Source: Stereocaulon alpinum
Lineage: Eukaryota > Ascomycota > Lecanoromycetes > Lecanorales > Stereocaulaceae
Length of the DNA stretch: 64,000 nucleotides
NCBI GenBank assembly: GCA_018257865.1
Contig: JAEUBA010000044.1
Coordinates: forward strand, 1 to 64,000
Direction: 5' to 3'
Shown: in pieces, positions 35,439 to 47,900 of the stretch
Numbering within the stretch: the first letter of the stretch is position 1
Layout: each line of letters opens with the position of its first letter
Translations under genes and position numbers: made by a program
The notes under the pieces: model-generated
The model's database searches: none
What the model was told of the DNA's origin: nothing
What the model saw: the letters and a program-made list of their open reading frames with translations, nothing else

Positions 35439-38400
35439 ATGGCGCCTTCCGGGACTCAAGTCACATCGACGCAGTGTCTGGCACTGTTACCAAAACTGAG
35501 CGATGCAGACGCTGACCTACGTTATATGTCTCTGAATGATCTCCATAGCACGTTGGAGGCTGGGGCACCGAGTTTCCTGGCTAGTGATTATCACACAAGT
35601 GCTAAGGTAATCGATGGTGTGCTCCAAACTTTGGATGACCAAAACGGCGAGGTCCAGAATCAGGCGATCAAGTGGTTAGCCATGCTCTGGATACCCCTCA
35701 AACGTACAGTAGCTGACTCTTGCAGTGTCGGTGCACTCGTCCTGAAATTACCACCCGACATCCTAGCACCGTTCGTCCATCGAGTCTCAAACATCAAGAC
35801 TACACACTCTGTAGACACCTCAATACCTGCTACGGCCTTGAGAACCTTTATCACGGCTTTTCCGCGTCCGGTGCCTGGCGTTCCTCCTACTTCAAAAACA
35901 CAGGACGCATATTCTGCCATAAGTAGAGTTCTGATACCGCGGTTGCTGGGTCATGTCGTGGTCCCCCATGGACTGGAAAATCTTCCCGTCCCACCACCTG
36001 GGATGCTGGAAATTGGCTCAGAAAAGGGTGTGGATAGTGATGCAGTTGATGTTCTCATTGAGGTCACTCGGTGTTTCGGACCTATGCTTCAAGATGCTGA
36101 GAAGCAAGCTTTCCAAAAGGCCATTGTGAGTATTTTGGATGATGAGCGGACTGGCTCTGTCATCAAAAAGAAAGCTGTGATCGCCATATCTATCCTTGCG
36201 GTTTATATGTCTGACCGCCTGCTGAGCACTTTTGTGTCTAGCACGATCGAAAGCTTTCGAAGCGCTCAGCTAACACTGCCAAAGAGAAGACTCTTGATTA
36301 CAATGCTTGGTTCCCTTTCGAGATCCATACCGCAAAGGCTCGGTCCGTACTTGAAGACACTTGCACCGTTCGTGTTGAGTGCACTAAGCGAACAAGAGTA
36401 CGATGATGCCATGGAAGAGATGGCTGATGATGGTGCGCCAAACCTCGAGATCGAGGAAGTCCGAGAAGCTGGATTAGTAGCGCTGGAAGGATTTCTCTCA
36501 TCTTGCAGCAATGACATGCGTATGTTCACTAACGAATCCATTGAAGCCGCTCTACGATATGTTGTTTACGATCCAAATAATGCTGGTAACGAAGATGATG
36601 AAGAGATGGATGAAGGAGATGAAGATGACGATGCTGAAACTAATGGCTTGAACGACGAGGAAGAGGACTTCGAAGAAGACGGAGCCATGAGTGATGATGA
36701 TGACGCAAGCTGGAAAGTTCGTCGATGCGCTGCGAAGGCACTCTATGCGATTATCTCAACTAGAAGCAACGGAGATTTGCTAGATAGCGGGACACTGTAC
36801 GAAAAAGTTGCGCCGGTTCTAGTCCACCGCTTCCAGGAGAGAGAGGAGAACGTTCGACTTGAGATCCTTACCACTTTGGCGACTCTAATCAGGAAGACTG
36901 GGGAAGGGGTCTCGATGACAGGAGCAAGTGTGGACCAAGATATTGACTTCGCAGCAGAATACGCTGCCCGCTCACGTAAACGGCGGAGGGTTGACAGTGA
37001 ATCCGCTTCTTTCAGCGCATCGGGCGTCTTCGCGTCCTCCATGGGTCTGAGCTCTCCTGCTGCTTCACCGTCCCCAGTCTCCGGGCCCAAAGCAGATCTT
37101 GCTCGACTCAGCTCCGCAATTGTTCGTGGCATAGCCAAGCTGCTTAAGCAAAACTCGGTGCCCACAAAACAGGCCTCGATCACTTTGCTCCGTGACCTAG
37201 TTCTTGTACAGCATGGTGGTCTATCTGACAATCTCAACAAGATTGTTGAGCCTCTTGTTGATGCAGTCAAGGCTTCAGGGGGATCAGCTAGCGGCTCGGG
37301 CTCGACATCAATTGGAGGTGCAGCAGCAGCAACAGGCAGTAAGATGCGCCTCGAAACATTGCAATTACTCAGCGCAATCTGTGACACCCACTCTTCGAAG
37401 GTCATCACGCCGTACATCGGTATCATTGTCCCTAGTATTGTCCTTAGTGCAAAAGACAAATACTACAAAGTGTCGAGCGAGGCGCTTGTTACGCTTGAGA
37501 GTATAATCAAGGTCTTGACTCCACCTCGATCTGCCGGTACAGAACAGCAGCGAAAACATTACCTTAACGACATATACGACGTCGTACTTGCTCGTGCTGT
37601 GGCCGCTGATGCAGATCTGGAAGTGCGACAACGAGCCATCCATGCGCTTGGTGTGCTTCTCGCTCGCACTTCGGGATCGAGTAATGTAAAGCTTCTCGCC
37701 GCTGAACAACGCTCGAAAGCCCTCGCGGTTCTGCAAGATCGACTCAAGAACGAAACGACTCGTCTCTCTGCCGTCAAATCTGTCGACATCATTGCCGGGT
37801 CGGCAGTAGATCAAAAGGACCTGCAGCCAGTCTGGGTACGAGCTGTTACGCTCGAGCTGGGAGCTCAACTACGGAAGGCGGATCGAAGTCTTCGTGGAGC
37901 AAGCCTGATTGCGTTGAGGAGTTTCGTTTCTAATGCTGAGGTAGTCGGCAGCTTAGATGAGAGCACTCTCCACAACCTATCTAGCATGCTGCTACCCCTG
38001 ATCAACGCACAAGATCTCAACCTCCTCGGTCTGGCCATGTCAGTGCTTGGCAAGCTCGTCAAACGGAGTCCCAGGAAAGTGGTTGACGAGAGTCTGGTTG
38101 ATGCCCTGTGTGCTGTCGTTCTTTCTCCGCTTGGTGGAGCCGTCTTCGAGTCGTATTTGTCCCTTGTCAATACCATTGGACGACAAGCTGTCGGACAACC
38201 ATTAATGCAAGGTTTGCTTCAGAAAGTGGGCGTTGCTGGAGATCCGGCTGTTGTTGGTAAAGCGATTGGCACATTACTGGTATCTGGAGGCTCGTCGGTC
38301 GGAGTGAAACTTGCAGATTTTGAGAACGAACTACAATCTTCCAACGATAGCCTGCGGAAGTGTCTCGCTCTCTCAGTCCTTGGTGAAGCAGGCCTACGCC

Positions 38401-39644
38401 TTGGGGCCGCGTCACCCCTGGAACCAAAGTTGTTCACCTCGCACTTCAGCTCAAAATCCGAGAATGTGCCTCGTGCAGCAGCCGTCGCTTTAGGTCGCGC
38501 AGGAGCAGGCAATATCAACACCTACCTGCCAGTCATACTGTCGAACTCTGAGAAGACTGGCCAGATGCAGTATCTATCGCTTCACTCCATCAAGGAAATT
38601 CTGCAATATGCTGGTAAAGCGCGTTCTGATATATCGCCGTATACGAAGGACATCTGGAAGAAACTATTGATTGCATCCCAAGCGGAGGACAACAGAGTCT
38701 TGGGAGCTGAGTGTATAGGCAGGCTTACCATTATCGAGCCAAAGACTTACCTTCCAATGCTCCAGGTGAGACCATTCTTGCTGGATTGTAGTGCAGTGCT
38801 GATGTGAGCTTTTAGAGATATCTAGAAGACCCTACGCCTACGGTAAGAGGCATGGTAATTCAGGCAATCCGGTTCACGTTTGCCGATAGTGATGACGCTT
38901 TCGACGAGGTTCTTAAGCCAATATTGTTGAAGATGCTGACTACGATGCTCAATGATCCGAATCTCGATAACCGACGACTCGCCTTAGGTACTTTGAACTC
39001 TGCATTACAACACAAGTCGGAAATAATCCTGGGACAATTGACACAGCTCATTCCACTGGTCATGAAAGAGTCCAAGATCAACCACGATCTGATACGCGAG
39101 GTGCAAATGGGGCCTTTTAAGCATAAGGTTGACGACGGTCTTGAACTTCGCAAGGTATGTGACACTAACAACAATTGTTCCTCAGAGCTAACAGTCTCCT
39201 TAGAGCGCATACGAGACCTTGTATTCATTGATGGAAAATGCATATACACGTATCAATACGCTTGATCTCTTCGACCGTGTTCTTGCGGGAATTGAGGATG
39301 AGCATGAGATAAAGGTCCTTTGCAACCTCATGCTGACGAAGCTGATTGTTCTTGAACCCGATGAAACATCGCGTCGTCTGGACCTTATCGCCGAGCGCTT
39401 TCGTGTCATTTTGGCTTACAAACCAAAAGAGAACTCGGTCAAGCAGGAAGTGGAGAAGGCGAACGAGGCGAGCAAAGGAGCGCTCAAGGTTACTGTCCTG
39501 CTTCACAACGCATTCCCGTCAGCTTCGGGTCCTACGGTCAATGTCCAAGGGCAAGCATGGAAGCAATACTGGGAGTGGGTTGCCAAAGAATTCAAGCCGC
39601 AGGTATCGGTCGTGGAGAACGAAGTGAAAGGTCAGGATGCATAA
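35439..39644 (+). CDS. cand1: CAND1/TIP120, cullin-associated exchange factor
   Basis: Exons 35439-35674, 35726-38765, 38816-39154, 39204-39644; 1351 residues. HEAT-type helical repeats run throughout, beginning LLPKLSDADADLRYMSLNDL and ALVLKLPPDILAPFVHRVSN, two blocks highly typical of CAND1. An acidic insert (about 370-410, EMDEGDEDDDAE) splits the N-terminal third. The C-terminal TIP120 domain spans about 1150-1310 (HKVDDGLELRKSAYETLYSL across the last splice, LGQLTQLIPLV). Known role: binds unneddylated cullin-Rbx1 and exchanges substrate receptors of SCF-type ligases; it competes with the NEDD8 cycle in which DCN1 acts. The first intron (51 nt, gttagc..ttgcag) is stop-free and divisible by three, so unspliced message would add 17 residues; splicing gives the expected IKCVGALVLK. 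Length is close to other fungal CAND1 proteins. Confidence 0.95.
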
Positions 39645-40866
39645 GACATCCATTGAAGTGGAAGCGAACGATGATGATAGAGGTCTACGGCGTTGCGAGC
39701 ATATTCTACTGGTATGTTTTCTTGACGGGTGACCAGATACAATGCTACAGGCTTATCCGGTGAAAAGCGGACGCAGATACCCAAGTTGCATGCGATCTTG
39801 GTTGAACAATCAAGGAGTTAACCCTATTTCTCTGCATCGCTGCAGCGGATACAAAGCGGGCAATTACAGAAATTAAGCGGTGCGCTTCGAACGCCCATCT
39901 TTCCTCAAGCACTTGCAGTATCTCAAATGAGTTTCCCCGAGTGCATGTACCTTGAGACCCTTACAGGGTCTGCCGGGCGTCACCCTTTGCACCGAAGAGC
40001 TTAGAATCTTGTAGACTGCGCTTGTCCCATGATTGAACCAGTGGAAGTGGTGTATAGAGTTTCTCGTACCCGAGCAACTTGGTTCTCTCCGGGATACTGC
40101 TGCCATAACTCATCATTGACTTTGTGGCTTCTTCCCCACTCCACGTTGCTAAACCGTTGTCATTATTGTTGTTGTGCTACGTCATCCCGTAGAACGATAA
40201 CGCCAAGGATCTACGGGCTTTGGGTTTGCCTAGTACTGCCGATAAGCTGCCTGCCAGCCTGCCAGGGCCTCTCCCCACATTTGGACCAGACGTCGTCCCT
40301 CTCTACCGCCGACACCAAGCCGATCCTGGTGGACGCGACCCTCTGGCGGAGTTTCCGTCATCCTCATCCTCATCCTACCATTCATCACTTACATGTGTTG
40401 ATGTCGATCTGAGCTGTAGAGGAATACCCCGCTTACCCAAACAACAAACCTGTAAGCTGGATACGCTCACCAGACTCCCTGTGCTCTCTTACCGTGTTTG
40501 GTATGCATGATTGTTTTGTTGAGAATTATCAGATGATTGCATTGCAGTGGTACAAACCAATATGGAGTGACATCGCTGATCATCAATAGTCCCAAACATA
40601 CCCCGATCGCTCGTTGACTCTTCTGCCCCGCCTTCGACATCTTGACGCTCCTTACATACGCCTCTTGATTTGATATCTGCTCCCAACTCCGCCTCTCATA
40701 TCCTAACTTCTGTACACCTGATCGCAATTGTTCCCTATCCACCAAACCTCCTCGTCTACGATCCCCCACTAGGCTCCCCGCGGGACCTAGTACCACCGAA
40801 TCCATCACGCTGGCAGGGCCCAAGAGAAGGAGCCTCTCCACCCAGGGAGGTGGCTTGCTGAACAGG
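39645..40866. other. Intergenic, nothing recognised
   Basis: 1.2 kb between CAND1 and the phosphatase. Pyrimidine-rich near the downstream gene (probable 5' leader). No gene or RNA seen. Confidence 0.55.
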
Positions 40867-42716
40867 ATGTTCGGCAGCTCCAGCAGCCCCACGAAAGATA
40901 CCAATGAGTCAAGTATTGCGACACCAACAATCACAAAACCAACTTCGGGTCCTGGCAGCATACCCGACGGCATCTCATTGCAAGCCGTCGACGAAGATGA
41001 CGACGATGCAGGCCGTGTTAGTACAGGCTCAAGAAAGTCGCAAGACGAGGTTGGCCAGAACGGCGGCGAGAAGAAGCGTCGAAGTAGTGGGATAGCCAAA
41101 GCTGGAGCCCTGTTTTCCAGTGCAAAGAACTCCTTCCACCTCTCAGCTTCCCCGAATAACTCGGGTGCAGATGGCCCTCTGACGACTCAATCCTCGGCAA
41201 TACAGAAGCTCGGGAAGACGGATCCTGCATTGAGCGTACCTCAAGGCTCGCTGAACAACTCTGCAGGCGAGTCTCGCCCTGGACCCAGATCAACGTTCCG
41301 CGTTGGTGTCACAGAGGACAAGAATAAGAAATGCCGGCGGACGATGGAGGACACTCACGCTTATCTCTACAACTTCCTGAGCACACCCGCCCCGAATATT
41401 GCATCGGATACGGAGTCGACGACGAGTAGTAAAAGAAGCCAGAAATCAAAGGACGCTCAGGAATCGAGTACCAGTCTCTCACTCAGCCCGACGAATACTC
41501 AGCACGTCGTTGAGACCGACAATGGTTATTTCGCTATCTTTGATGGCCACGCGGGTACGTTCGCTGCAGATTGGTGTGGAAAGAAGCTTCATGTTATACT
41601 GGAGGATATGATACGAAGAAATCCAAACACCCCTGTTCCAGAGCTCTTGGATCAGACATTCACGATTGTAGATCAACAGCTTGACAAACTACCGCTCAAG
41701 AACAGCGGCTGTACTGCAATCTGCGCAGTTCTGAGGTGGGAAGATAGGATACCGAACTACCAGTCAGCCACTGGTTCGACTGCTATTGCACCTGCTGCCG
41801 CTGCGGCCGTCAAAGCTGCGTCAGAGCCCCCAAATAGCGAGGGCAAATCTGAGGTTGTCACTCCACAAAGCAAAGCCGCTATCCCAGGCTTCGCCTCGAG
41901 TACCCCTATGCCAAAGCTTCAGAGTTCGGCTGTTCGGCAGCGTGTACTGTACACTGCAAACGTTGGTGATGCACGCATCGTACTTTGTCGTAATGGGAAA
42001 GCCTTACGGTTATCGTACGATCACAAGGGCAGTGATGAGAATGAAGGTAAACGCATATCAAATGCTGGGGGCCTCATTCTTAACAATCGCGTGAACGGTG
42101 TACTGGCTGTAACCAGAGCTTTGGGTGATGCGTATATGAAGGATCTAGTCACCGGACATCCTTATACTACAGAGACAGTGATACAACCAGACATCGACGA
42201 GTTCCTGATATTAGCTTGTGATGGCGTAAGTACTAAAGCTAAGACGTTGATTTCATCAAAAACAAAAGCTAACAAAAGCTGCAGCTCTGGGATGTATGCA
42301 TAGACCAAGAAGCTGTCGATCTAGTCCGCCACATCCACGACCCGCAAACCGCCTCGAAAGTCCTCGTTGACCATGCCCTTGCTCGCTTCTCAACCGACAA
42401 CCTTTCTTGCATGGTCGTCCGTTTCGACAACAAAGCTCTCCAGCAAACAGTGGAAAAGAAGAACGAACCTATAGGCGTCGAAGGCGATCCACCTTCTACG
42501 AAGAAAGGCGGCATCAGTGAAGCTGACGCCATCGTCAATGAAGCGAGGAAGAGTATGGGCGACGCTCCAGGCAAGCTTTTGCATTCGAATAACGAGGTGG
42601 AAGAGGAGAGGGTTAGGGTTAGTCAAGAAATTATTAGGGAGGAAGAGGAGAAAGAAGTTGGCCCGGAGTTGGATGCGGAGGGCTTGAAGAACGTCCCGGA
42701 GATGCAGAAGAGTTGA
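40867..42716 (+). CDS. ptc1: PP2C-type Ser/Thr phosphatase (Ptc1-like)
   Basis: Exons 40867-42225 and 42285-42716 (intron 59 nt); 596 residues. Start is the ATG of MFGSSSSPTKD; the frame continues four codons upstream to a non-ATG codon. A ~140-residue Ser/Gly-rich leader precedes the PPM fold: FRVGVTEDKNKKCRRTMEDTH (split: RRTMEDTH holds a metal-binding acidic residue), YFAIFDGHAG, LKNSGCTAICAV, VLYTANVGDARIVLCRNGKA, LAVTRALGDAYMK, ILACDGLWDV (across the splice) and FSTDNLSCMVV. All metal-coordinating aspartates are present (FDGH, CDGLWD, TDN). An Ala/Ser-rich insert (about 305-355) interrupts the domain. Known role of Ptc1: dephosphorylates HOG and cell-wall MAPK pathway kinases. The C-terminal tail is acidic and helical. 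Confidence 0.9.
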
Positions 42717-43239
42717 TGATTGTGAATGACGGCAGTGGTCGGCATTTTGCGTTGCATTACGATTATTCTCTGGCAAAACGAAGTCAGCATGTGCTGTTAT
42801 ACCTTGTTGAAAGGGCTCTCATGGCGTCTTGCGATTGTTCAGCGAATATGGCATCAGAGCATGAGGATTGACAAGGGGGATTGGCTTGGGACCTGGCGTT
42901 TGGAAACAAGAAGGGGAAGAGAGGGGCTTGTCGGATGATTTGCACAGTCGTTCGTTATGTATCGGTGTACACTAGATATCAAAGACATCGATTGCATTCA
43001 ATGCTTCCTCATCATCGTCTCAAAGGAGTAACTAATCACGATCACTCCGCATACCTTACTTTCTAAGCTCTTAGACCCGAGATATCTCCGAGATATCTCC
43101 GAGATCATCGTCACAGCGTAAACATTTCCCTCGCACAATACAAATATGAGATAATTCAAAACACTGACGAAACTACCACCAATCGACCTCACAATCAGTC
43201 GCCCTCCCCTCCGCCCCAACATCTCTCCCAACCGCCGAC
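42717..43239. promoter_or_regulatory. Intergenic / HEM3 promoter with tandem palindrome
   Basis: 523 bp. Contains two perfect GAGATATCTC palindromes at 43079-43088 and 43090-43099, 11 bp apart, followed by a half copy (43101-43106). They lie about 140-160 bp upstream of the HEM3 start. Pyrimidine-rich sequence (43190-43230) precedes the ATG. Confidence 0.5.
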
Positions 43240-44433
43240 ATGGACGCCCCACCACCCTCCACATCCACAATCACCGAATCGCCCTCCCCACATTCCGCCC
43301 AATCAGAATCCCAAACACAACCACAACCACACCCCCACCCCCAACCCCCCCGAACCCTCCGAATAGGAACCCGCTCCTCCGCCCTCGCCCTAGCCCAATG
43401 CACCCTCTTCACCACCCTCCTCCCCCCCACCACCCACGGCGGTCCCCTCACAACCATAATCCCCACCACAACCTCCCTCGGCGACACGGACAAAAGCACA
43501 GACCTGCACACCCTCGCTTCCGGCGGCAAAGCCCTCTGGACCGAAGACCTAGAGCAGGAATTACTTCAGGGGCGAGTCGATGTGCTGGTTCATTCCATGA
43601 AAGACGTGCCTACGCAGATTGCGCGGGAGTTTAGCGTTGTGGCTGTTGGGGGGAGGGAGGAGGCTAGGGATGCTGTTGTTATGAGTGCTGCGAGGACGAA
43701 AGAGGGATTGAGGACTTTGAAGGAGTTGCCGGAGGGCGGGGTCGTGGGGACTAGTTCTGTTAGGAGAGCGGCTATGATACGGAGGACGTATCCGCTTTTG
43801 AGGATTCAGGATGTTAGGGGGAATGTGGGGACTAGGCTTAGTAAATTGGATAATCCGGAACTGGGGTTCGACGCGTTGGTTCTTGCTGGTGCGGGCGTGC
43901 AGAGGATTGGGTTGGGGGGGAGGGTTAGTTCGTGGTTGGGTAAGGAGGAGGGGGTGTTGCATGCTGTTGGGCAGGGGGCGTTGGGGGTGGAGTGGAGGGC
44001 TGGGGATGAGTGGGTTGAGGGGTTAATTGGGGGCCTGGGGAAGGGGAGGGAGGCGAGGAGGGTGAGGTGGGAGTGTGTAGCTGAAAGGGGGGTGTTGAGA
44101 GCATTGGAAGGTGGATGCTCGGTGCCTGTGGGAGTGGAGTGTTCATGGGAAGATGCATCGCCCAATGCACCACCAGAATCAACAGCCACCCCCTCACCTC
44201 CCTCAACTCACACCCCCTCAGCATCCGGCCACCTAACCCTCCACGGCATGGTCGTAAGTCTCAACGGTCAAGAATGCATACAAGGTTCACAAACGCACCA
44301 CGTGAGCAGCGACGCCGACGCAGAAGAGTGTGCGATGATGTTATATAGGGAGCTCGTAAAGAAGGGGGCGGAGAAGATATTGAGGGAGATTACGCTGAAT
44401 AGGGGGATGGTTAGGGGGTTGGGGGGTGCTTGA
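43240..44433 (+). CDS. hem3: Porphobilinogen deaminase (hydroxymethylbilane synthase)
   Basis: Intronless, 397 residues. The enzyme joins four porphobilinogen units into hydroxymethylbilane, the third step of haem synthesis, in the cytosol. Landmarks: RTLRIGTRSSALALAQ (about 38-53), DVLVHSMKDVPTQ with the catalytic aspartate at residue 114, VVGTSSVRRAAMIRR and RIQDVRGNVGTRL (substrate and cofactor arginines), HAVGQGALGVE, and LEGGCSVPVG with Cys293 that carries the dipyrromethane cofactor. The first 37 residues are a Pro/Gln/His/Ser-rich leader absent from bacterial enzymes. The C-terminal domain carries a Pro/Ser/Thr insert (about 303-325). The coding strand is strongly C-rich to about 43555 and strongly G-rich afterwards, giving very different codon usage in the two halves. 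Confidence 0.95.
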   Translation: MDAPPPSTSTITESPSPHSAQSESQTQPQPHPHPQPPRTLRIGTRSSALALAQCTLFTTLLPPTTHGGPLTTIIPTTTSLGDTDKSTDLHTLASGGKALWTEDLEQELLQGRVDVLVHSMKDVPTQIAREFSVVAVGGREEARDAVVMSAARTKEGLRTLKELPEGGVVGTSSVRRAAMIRRTYPLLRIQDVRGNVGTRLSKLDNPELGFDALVLAGAGVQRIGLGGRVSSWLGKEEGVLHAVGQGALGVEWRAGDEWVEGLIGGLGKGREARRVRWECVAERGVLRALEGGCSVPVGVECSWEDASPNAPPESTATPSPPSTHTPSASGHLTLHGMVVSLNGQECIQGSQTHHVSSDADAEECAMMLYRELVKKGAEKILREITLNRGMVRGLGGA

Positions 44434-44918
44434 ATCATGTCGAAAATGATGGGATGAGATGGATCATGCCAAGGCTGGAGCTTGTATAGTTGTGCTCAAA
44501 CATCAGATAGACAATTGTGTATATAGAATTGGACAAGGAGCATAGCATTACGTGCTTAGCTGTAAAGTATTAGACAGCGACGGAATAGAAAACATATCCA
44601 CGAATGCTTAATGATGAGCACTTCTGATTTCAGAGGTGAAGATGACTAGTGGAAAGCTGCCCTATTGATTCACGATGATGATCGGAACGCCTCTAGAAGC
44701 CACCTTGAATAACACATACAGTTGCAAGCTGGCCATCAATGCCGAGCAGCTCGCTCAGATCACTGCTTGGCCATGCATACAGTAACAAGCCGATTCCACG
44801 CCATCTAACCCCCGTGTAAACAATCTCTGCTATCGTAGAGTATTATCATGGTATCATCCACCCAAAGTACCATTCCCTTGCAAAACGAGTGACTCCTGAG
44901 CCGCTGACACGCCGATGC
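44434..44918. other. Convergent intergenic region
   Basis: 3' flanks of HEM3 and DCN1. Nothing recognised. Confidence 0.6.
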
Positions 44919-47900
44919 TCAACCGATATCCATCTCCGTCTCCGCACCACCCTTCTTTTGCCGCACATACATAACGAACTCATCAAGCACGCCCGGCCAA
45001 GCACGGTCTTCGCTCCACCAGCTCATGGACTCGTCGTCCCTTGATTTCAATACAAATGACAACGTCTGATCCCACATGTCCTTGCTGATACTCTTCTTCC
45101 AATTACCTTCCAGGTACTCAATCCACCAATCAAGCCATGGCGTAGACGATGAAGTCCAGGACAACCCAGGGGCGGTGAAGAGGAGGCGCCAGTATTCGAT
45201 TGCGGTGTCGAGAGGGATAACTTTTTGACCAGGCTGACGGGCGAGGAGGAATGTGGTCTTGTATACCCGCTTGAAGAATTCAGGCATCTGTGATAGAGAG
45301 CTCCGCCAGTGCATCACATGGGCTTGTTGTTTCGGTATAGTCTCGGCGCTGCGAATGTCGTCGTATCAGTTTGTATCCTGACCTCTGTAGGCTGTGTAGG
45401 GAATACTTACCGATTTTTGAGCCAGCCATCGACGAAGCCGTCGCGGGTGAATTCTCCCATTGTTGGTGCATCGAGTTCTGTAAGGACTGCAAGGACAACG
45501 ACTTCATCTAGCTTGATACCGAGGTCTTGGAGATATTTCATTGAACCTTCCACACCGATCTTATCTGGTTCTTCTCTTGGGTTTTCTGCCGGATTCTTAG
45601 TATACCCAGAGACCTTTCTCAAAGCACGACCATACCTCGATATTTATCGAACAACTTGCTCACCGCTGCAGATGAAGTTACGGTTGAAGATACGTTGGGG
45701 CTCGAGAAGAACCTAAGTGATTCCCATGTCAAATTAGCTTTGATTTCTTGGTTCTTTCTGTCAGTTTGAGCCCTAATAGCACGTTGCTCGCTTAGAATTG
45801 AAGTAAAGGGAACCTGTCGTCGCAATGCCAGATCTTTGTAATGTTCCAGTGCATCCTCGGCAGTCAGGTTGGACCCTTCCTTCGAGGCTTTGTACCTCCC
45901 TGGCTGTGGTGGCGACCGGTCCCTGGATTTCCTCAAGCCTGGCGCAGGTGATTGGGCAACAGCATCCATGGATTTGGGGGATTCCGTCAGCTTAGGCTCG
46001 GGCGTTGAAGGTAATGGCAGTTTACTCGGCTCAGGCTTCGGGGATGCAGGAGGTGTATTGCTAGCTTCGACCCGACTTTGCATCCGTAGGCTTGAGTTTC
46101 CTTGCCTTGCCAGAGGTGACCCCATCGTGTCCCTATCAGCGTCACACTTCCGATTATTAGAAGTCCTACTTGTCTGCTTTGCTTGTGCTACTTGCTGTGA
46201 CCCTGATCGGGAATGGGCAGGTGTAGGCAGACTCTGGAAACTTGTTGGAACACCTGCCGCGGATTCAGGGCGAATTACCAGCTGAGGTATACCTGGAAAA
46301 GCTTTGTATGGACGTCGGCCAGGGGACAAATTCTCTGCAAAATCTATGTCAAATTGACGTTTGCGGAATCGAGCGAATAATTCGGATGGCAGATTACGGA
46401 CCATTACTCTGAGCGCGATTGCCGTGTTGCAATGGGAAGGTGGAAAATGTTCCGCGTTTTCTAGACATTCGCGGGTCAGGGTTTCGATACAAGGACGGCA
46501 CATGGAGTGTTTGCAAGATAGTGAGACAAGATCATCGGAATGAAGATTCTTAGAGCACGCTATGCAGTCTGCATGGGACTTTTTGGGGTCGCTCGATGGT
46601 CGAATCGCTTCATTGATCTTAGACATTTCAGGCGACCCTCGTGGTGGTTGCTCTTCGCTTTCAATATTCTTGTCAGTTGTCGCCACTGCTGACAAGATAG
46701 CGCTTCGGGCTTTTCGACTATGGTCGCGATCTTCATAAGGAGAGCAAATAGATCCTGGTTGCGTCGTTGGACAAGCTGGCTGGGAAGACAATTGTGGGCT
46801 CTGGTCGTAGTCAGACTTTAGATAAGCGGAGCTTGGTCCCAATGTATCCTTCTTTGGCGTTTTGAGAGCACTGCTGGAGTTTGTCCGAGCTTGCAACGGT
46901 GTCGCAGCATTCTGAAGGCGCTCGATTATGGCTTGAGCACGAGCATCTTTGGCCCCTTTGGCAGGGCTCTTGTCAAGCTCGCCAGACTCAATTCCTTTCT
47001 CGATGTGATCAGTAATCAAGATAAGATTTCTTATAGTCGAATCGGACATGGGGCTCTGGGCGATGTCCTCGAGTATGCTTAATGGGTCCCCAGAATCCAT
47101 CACTCGAGAGAGGTAGGTGAGCAATGGGTTCGGATCGGCGCCTTTCGGAGGGATAGACGTTTCAACAAAGCTGTTGGCGGAGCTATTCTCTTTACCTTCA
47201 TAACCGTTCGTAATCCGTTGCATAATGGACATAGCAACTATGTCGTCGAACCCTTGGACCTCGACATGTTTGCTTTCGATGCCGTCCTCAATGTGATTGT
47301 ACATCGTTCTCACAGTTTGGTAGACCGCATCGGTAACCGGAGATCGTCCCCATTGCCTAAGCTGGGTAAATATCGTGGCATTATCTGTGAAGCAACGGAG
47401 GTGAGCAACCACTGAACCTGGATGCTGACTATGCATCAACGGTGTTTCACCAGCTGATACTGGGTTTGCTAAAATACGAGCAGCGGCTTGAGTTCTGGCA
47501 TGGCTCTCACTGGGTTCTTGCAGGCTTTTGAAAGACCCTCGGACCCGCCGCAGAACAGTAATAACTTCTTTGTCCTTTGCACCCCTGGGCCCCTTTATTT
47601 TGCCTAAGCTGACTGCTCTTTCAATGTCCTTCAATATTATATGTACTGAATGTATTGTGCTCATTGTTAGAGGTAATTTCTCAAGTCCAATAATTTTGTC
47701 ATAAACATTTTCATCTCGCGTAAGAGAAGACAAATAAGCAACAACCATGTTTGGAGTCTTAAAAAGCCGTGTCCTGCCACCCAATCCTCGCTTTGCCGGT
47801 TCAGGAGATGGGCTCACATCTTGCTGGCCTGTCTGATCAGGTTCAGGAGACTGAACATTGAGCATGCGACCGCAAGGGGCTTGCTCACACTTAGGGCACC

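Noticed and set aside
36743..37459. 238-codon minus frame opposite CAND1
   Set aside because: Antisense shadow of the CAND1 frame.
45586..45635. Acceptor atactaag (ending about 45597) for DCN1 intron 3
   Set aside because: Phase is wrong and hits a stop; ccggcag (45586) gives FDKYRENPREEP in frame.
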